Source of the DNA: Oscarella lobularis
Taxonomy: Eukaryota > Porifera > Homoscleromorpha > Homosclerophorida > Oscarellidae
Assembly (NCBI RefSeq): GCF_947507565.1
Contig: NC_089178.1
Location: 496,001-560,000 of the forward strand
Length of the DNA: 64,000 nucleotides
Reading direction: 5' to 3'
Shown here one piece after another: positions 61,219 through 64,000 of this stretch; the first letter of the stretch is position 1, and every line of letters begins with the position of its first letter. The translations under genes and the position numbers were made by a program. A model generated the notes under the pieces. It had not been told where the DNA came from. It was given only the letters and a program-made list of their open reading frames with translations, and made no database searches.

Positions 61219-63850
61219 TTGCCGGAATATATACACCGCTTGCCGGAATATATACACCGCCTGCCGGAATATATACACCGCCTGCCGGCGGAGTACGTAC
61301 ACCGCTTGCCGGAATACATACACCGCCTGTCGGAATATATACACCGCTTGCCGGCGGAGTACGTACACGCCTGCCGGTATATATACACCGCCTTCCGGCG
61401 GAGTACGTACACTGCCTTCTGGAATATATACACCGCTTTCCGGAATATATACACCGCCTGCCGGCGGTGTACGTACACCGCCTGCCGGAATATATACACC
61501 GCCTGCCGGAATATATACACCGCTTGCCGCCGGAGTACGTACACGCCTGCCGCAATATATACACCGCTTGCCGCCGGAGTACGTACACGCCTGCCGGAAT
61601 ATATACACCGCTTGCCGGCGGAGTACGTACACGCCTGCCGGTATATATACACCGCCTGCCGGCTGTGTACGTACACCGCCTGCCGGAATATATACACCGC
61701 CTGCCGGAATATATACACCGCTTGCCGCCGGAGTACGTGCACGCCTGCCGCAATATATACACCGCTTGCCGCCGGAGTACGTACACGCCTGCCGGAATAT
61801 ATACACCGCTTGCCGGCGGAGTACGTACACGCCTGCCGGTATATATACACCGCCTGCCGGCGGTGTACGTACACCGCCTGCCGGAATATATACACCGCCT
61901 GCCGGCGGAGTACGTACACGCCTGCCGGAATATATACACGGCTTGCCGGAATATATACACCGCTTGCCGGCGGACTACGTACACGCCTGCCGGAATATAT
62001 ACACCGCCTGCCGGAATATATACACCGCCTGCCGGCGGAGTACGTACACCGCTTGCCGGAATATATACACCGCCTGCCGGCAGAGTACGTACACCTCTTG
62101 CCGGAATATATACACCGCCTGCCGGAATATATACACCGCCTGCCGGAATATATACACAGCCTGCCGGCGGAGTACGTACACCGCTTGCCGGAATATATAT
62201 ACACCTCCTGCCTGTATATATACACCGCCTGCCGGCAGAGTACGTACACCGCTTGCCGTAATATATACACCGCCTGCTGGCAGAGTACGTACACGCCTGC
62301 AGGAATATATACAACGCTTGCCGGAATATATACACCGCCTCCGTCGGAGTACGTACACGCCTGCCGGAATATATACACCGCCTGCCCGCGGAGTATGTAC
62401 ACCGCTTGCCGTAATATATACACCGCCTGCCTCCGGAGTATGTACACCGCTTGCCGTAATATGTACACCGCCTGCCGGCGAAGTACGTACACCGCTTGCC
62501 GTAATATATACACCGCTTGCCGGAATATATACAAAGCCTGCCGGCGGAGTACGTACACTGCCTTCCGGAATATATACACCGCTCTCCGGAGTATATACAC
62601 CGCCTGCCGACGGAGTACGTACACTGCCTTCCGGAATATATACACCGCTTTCCGGAATATATACACCGCCTGCCGGCGGAGTACGTACACCGCCTGCCAG
62701 AATATATACACCGCCTGCCAAAATATCTACACCGCTTGCCGGAATATATACACCGCCTGCTGGTTGAGTACGTTCACCGCCTGCCGGAATATCTACACCG
62801 CTTGCCGGCGGAGTACGTACACGCCTGCCGGAATATATAAACCGCTTGCCGGCGGAGTACGTACACGCCTGCCGGAATGTATACACCGCTTGCCGGCGGA
62901 GTACGTACACGCCTGCCGGTATATATACACCGCCTGCCGGAATATATACACCGCCTGCCGGAATATATACACCGCCTGCCGGCGGAGTACGTGCACCACT
63001 TGACGGAATATATGCACCGCCTGCTGGAGGAGTACGTACACCGCCTCCCAGAATATATACACCGCCTGCCGGAATATATACACCGCCTGCTGGCGTAGTA
63101 CGTACACCGCTTGCCGGAAAATATACACCACCTGCTGGCTGAGTACTTACACCGCCTGCCAGAATATATACACCGCCTGCCGGAATATATACACCGCCTG
63201 CCGGAATATATACACCGGCTGCCGGCGGGGTACGTACACCGCTTTCCGGAATATATACACCGCCTGCCGGAATATATACACCGCCTGCTGGCGGAGTACG
63301 TACACCGCCTGCCAGAATATCTACACCGCCTGCTGGAGGAGTACTTACACCGCCTGCGAGAATATATACACCGCCAGCCGGAATATATACGCCGCCTGCC
63401 GGCGGAGTACTTACACCGCCTGCCAGAATATCTACACCGCCTGCTGGCGGAGTACTTACACCGCCTGCCAGAATATATACACCGCCTGCCGGAATATATA
63501 CACCGCATGCTGGCTTAGTACGTACACCGCCTGCAAGAATATCTACACCGCCTGCCGGAATATATACACCTCCTGCTGGCAGAGTACTTACACCGCCTGC
63601 CAGAATATCTACACCGCCTGCTGGCGGAGTACGTGCACCGCTTGACGGAATATATACACCGCCTGCTGGCTGAGTAGTTACACCGCTTGCCCGGAATATA
63701 TACACCGCCTGTTGGCTGAGTACTTACACCGCCTGCCGGAATATATACACCGCCTGCTGGAGGAGTACGTACACCGCCTGCGAGAATATTTACACCGCCT
63801 GCCGGAATATATACACCGCCTGCCTGCGGAGTACGTACACTGCCTGCCAG
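61219..63850. repeat. CG21 satellite, longest block
   Basis: About 2.6 kb. Contains a tandem duplication of about 210 bp near 61460-61870 (CCGCCGGAGTACGTACACG variants). Open frames up to 648 codons cross this block on both strands and are attributed to stop-free monomers. Confidence 0.95.
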
Positions 63851-64000
63851 AATTCATTCAAAATAAATTCTGCATTAATTCAGAATAAATTATGCATTAA
63901 TTCAGAATTAATTCTGAATTAATTCAGAATAAATGCTACATTTATTCAGAATAAATTCTGCATTAATTCAGAATAAGTTCTGCATTAATTCAGAATAAAT
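63851..64000. repeat. AT22 satellite, start of third macro-unit
   Basis: I saw no difference from the 150 bp starting at 41259. Continues beyond the window. Confidence 0.95.

Noticed and set aside
6559..64000. Telomeric array
   Set aside because: No TTAGGG or related short telomere repeat is present; a subtelomeric position remains possible but untested.
6559..64000. Transposon origin of the arrays (Helitron or DNA transposon)
   Set aside because: No transposase, Rep/helicase, terminal inverted repeats bounding a unit, or target-site duplication could be seen; the hairpins alone are not enough.

Overview
The window is eukaryotic and almost certainly animal. The first 5 kb hold a complete 20-exon gene for the SKI2 RNA helicase of the cytoplasmic exosome (SKIV2L/SKIC2). 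The predicted protein is 1,229 residues, close to the vertebrate protein in length and motifs. All 19 introns are GT-AG and only 46-62 bp long. Such tiny introns with vertebrate-like protein conservation suggest a compact invertebrate genome; a homoscleromorph sponge is one possibility. That placement is inference and weak.

From 4.9 to 6.5 kb there is decayed and small-gene territory. It holds a broken, intron-retaining copy of ZCRB1 (a U11/U12 minor-spliceosome protein) directly behind SKIV2L, an unrecognised 102-codon coiled-coil-like ORF, and a 48-codon ORF with a signal peptide.

From 6.56 kb to the end of the window is satellite DNA made from seven monomer families: a 22-bp AT-rich family (AT22), a 15/16-bp family with core GGACAATTTGTCC (GT15), a 20-bp pyrimidine-rich family (CT20), a 48/49-bp family (S48), a 41-bp family (S41), a 9-bp family (GTAGYCGTT), and 21/23/24-bp CCGG units (CG21). 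They follow a fixed order: AT22, a 360-bp block with an INO80E-like first exon, AT22, GT15, CT20, a 444-bp exon-like block, GT15, then S48/S41 alternating many times, the 9-bp array, CG21, and AT22 again. The order runs once from 6.56 to 41.26 kb, with an internal restart at 23.3 kb. It runs again from 41.26 to 63.85 kb and starts a third time at 63.85 kb. The whole is therefore a very long higher-order repeat (macrosatellite), with one measurable period of about 22.6 kb.

The only gene-like pieces inside the satellite are three near-identical copies of the INO80E-like promoter/first exon and two and a half copies of an exon-like block. The long open frames across the arrays, up to about 650 codons on both strands, are best explained by monomers that lack stop codons. 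I found no rRNA, tRNA, CRISPR array, transposase or reverse transcriptase.
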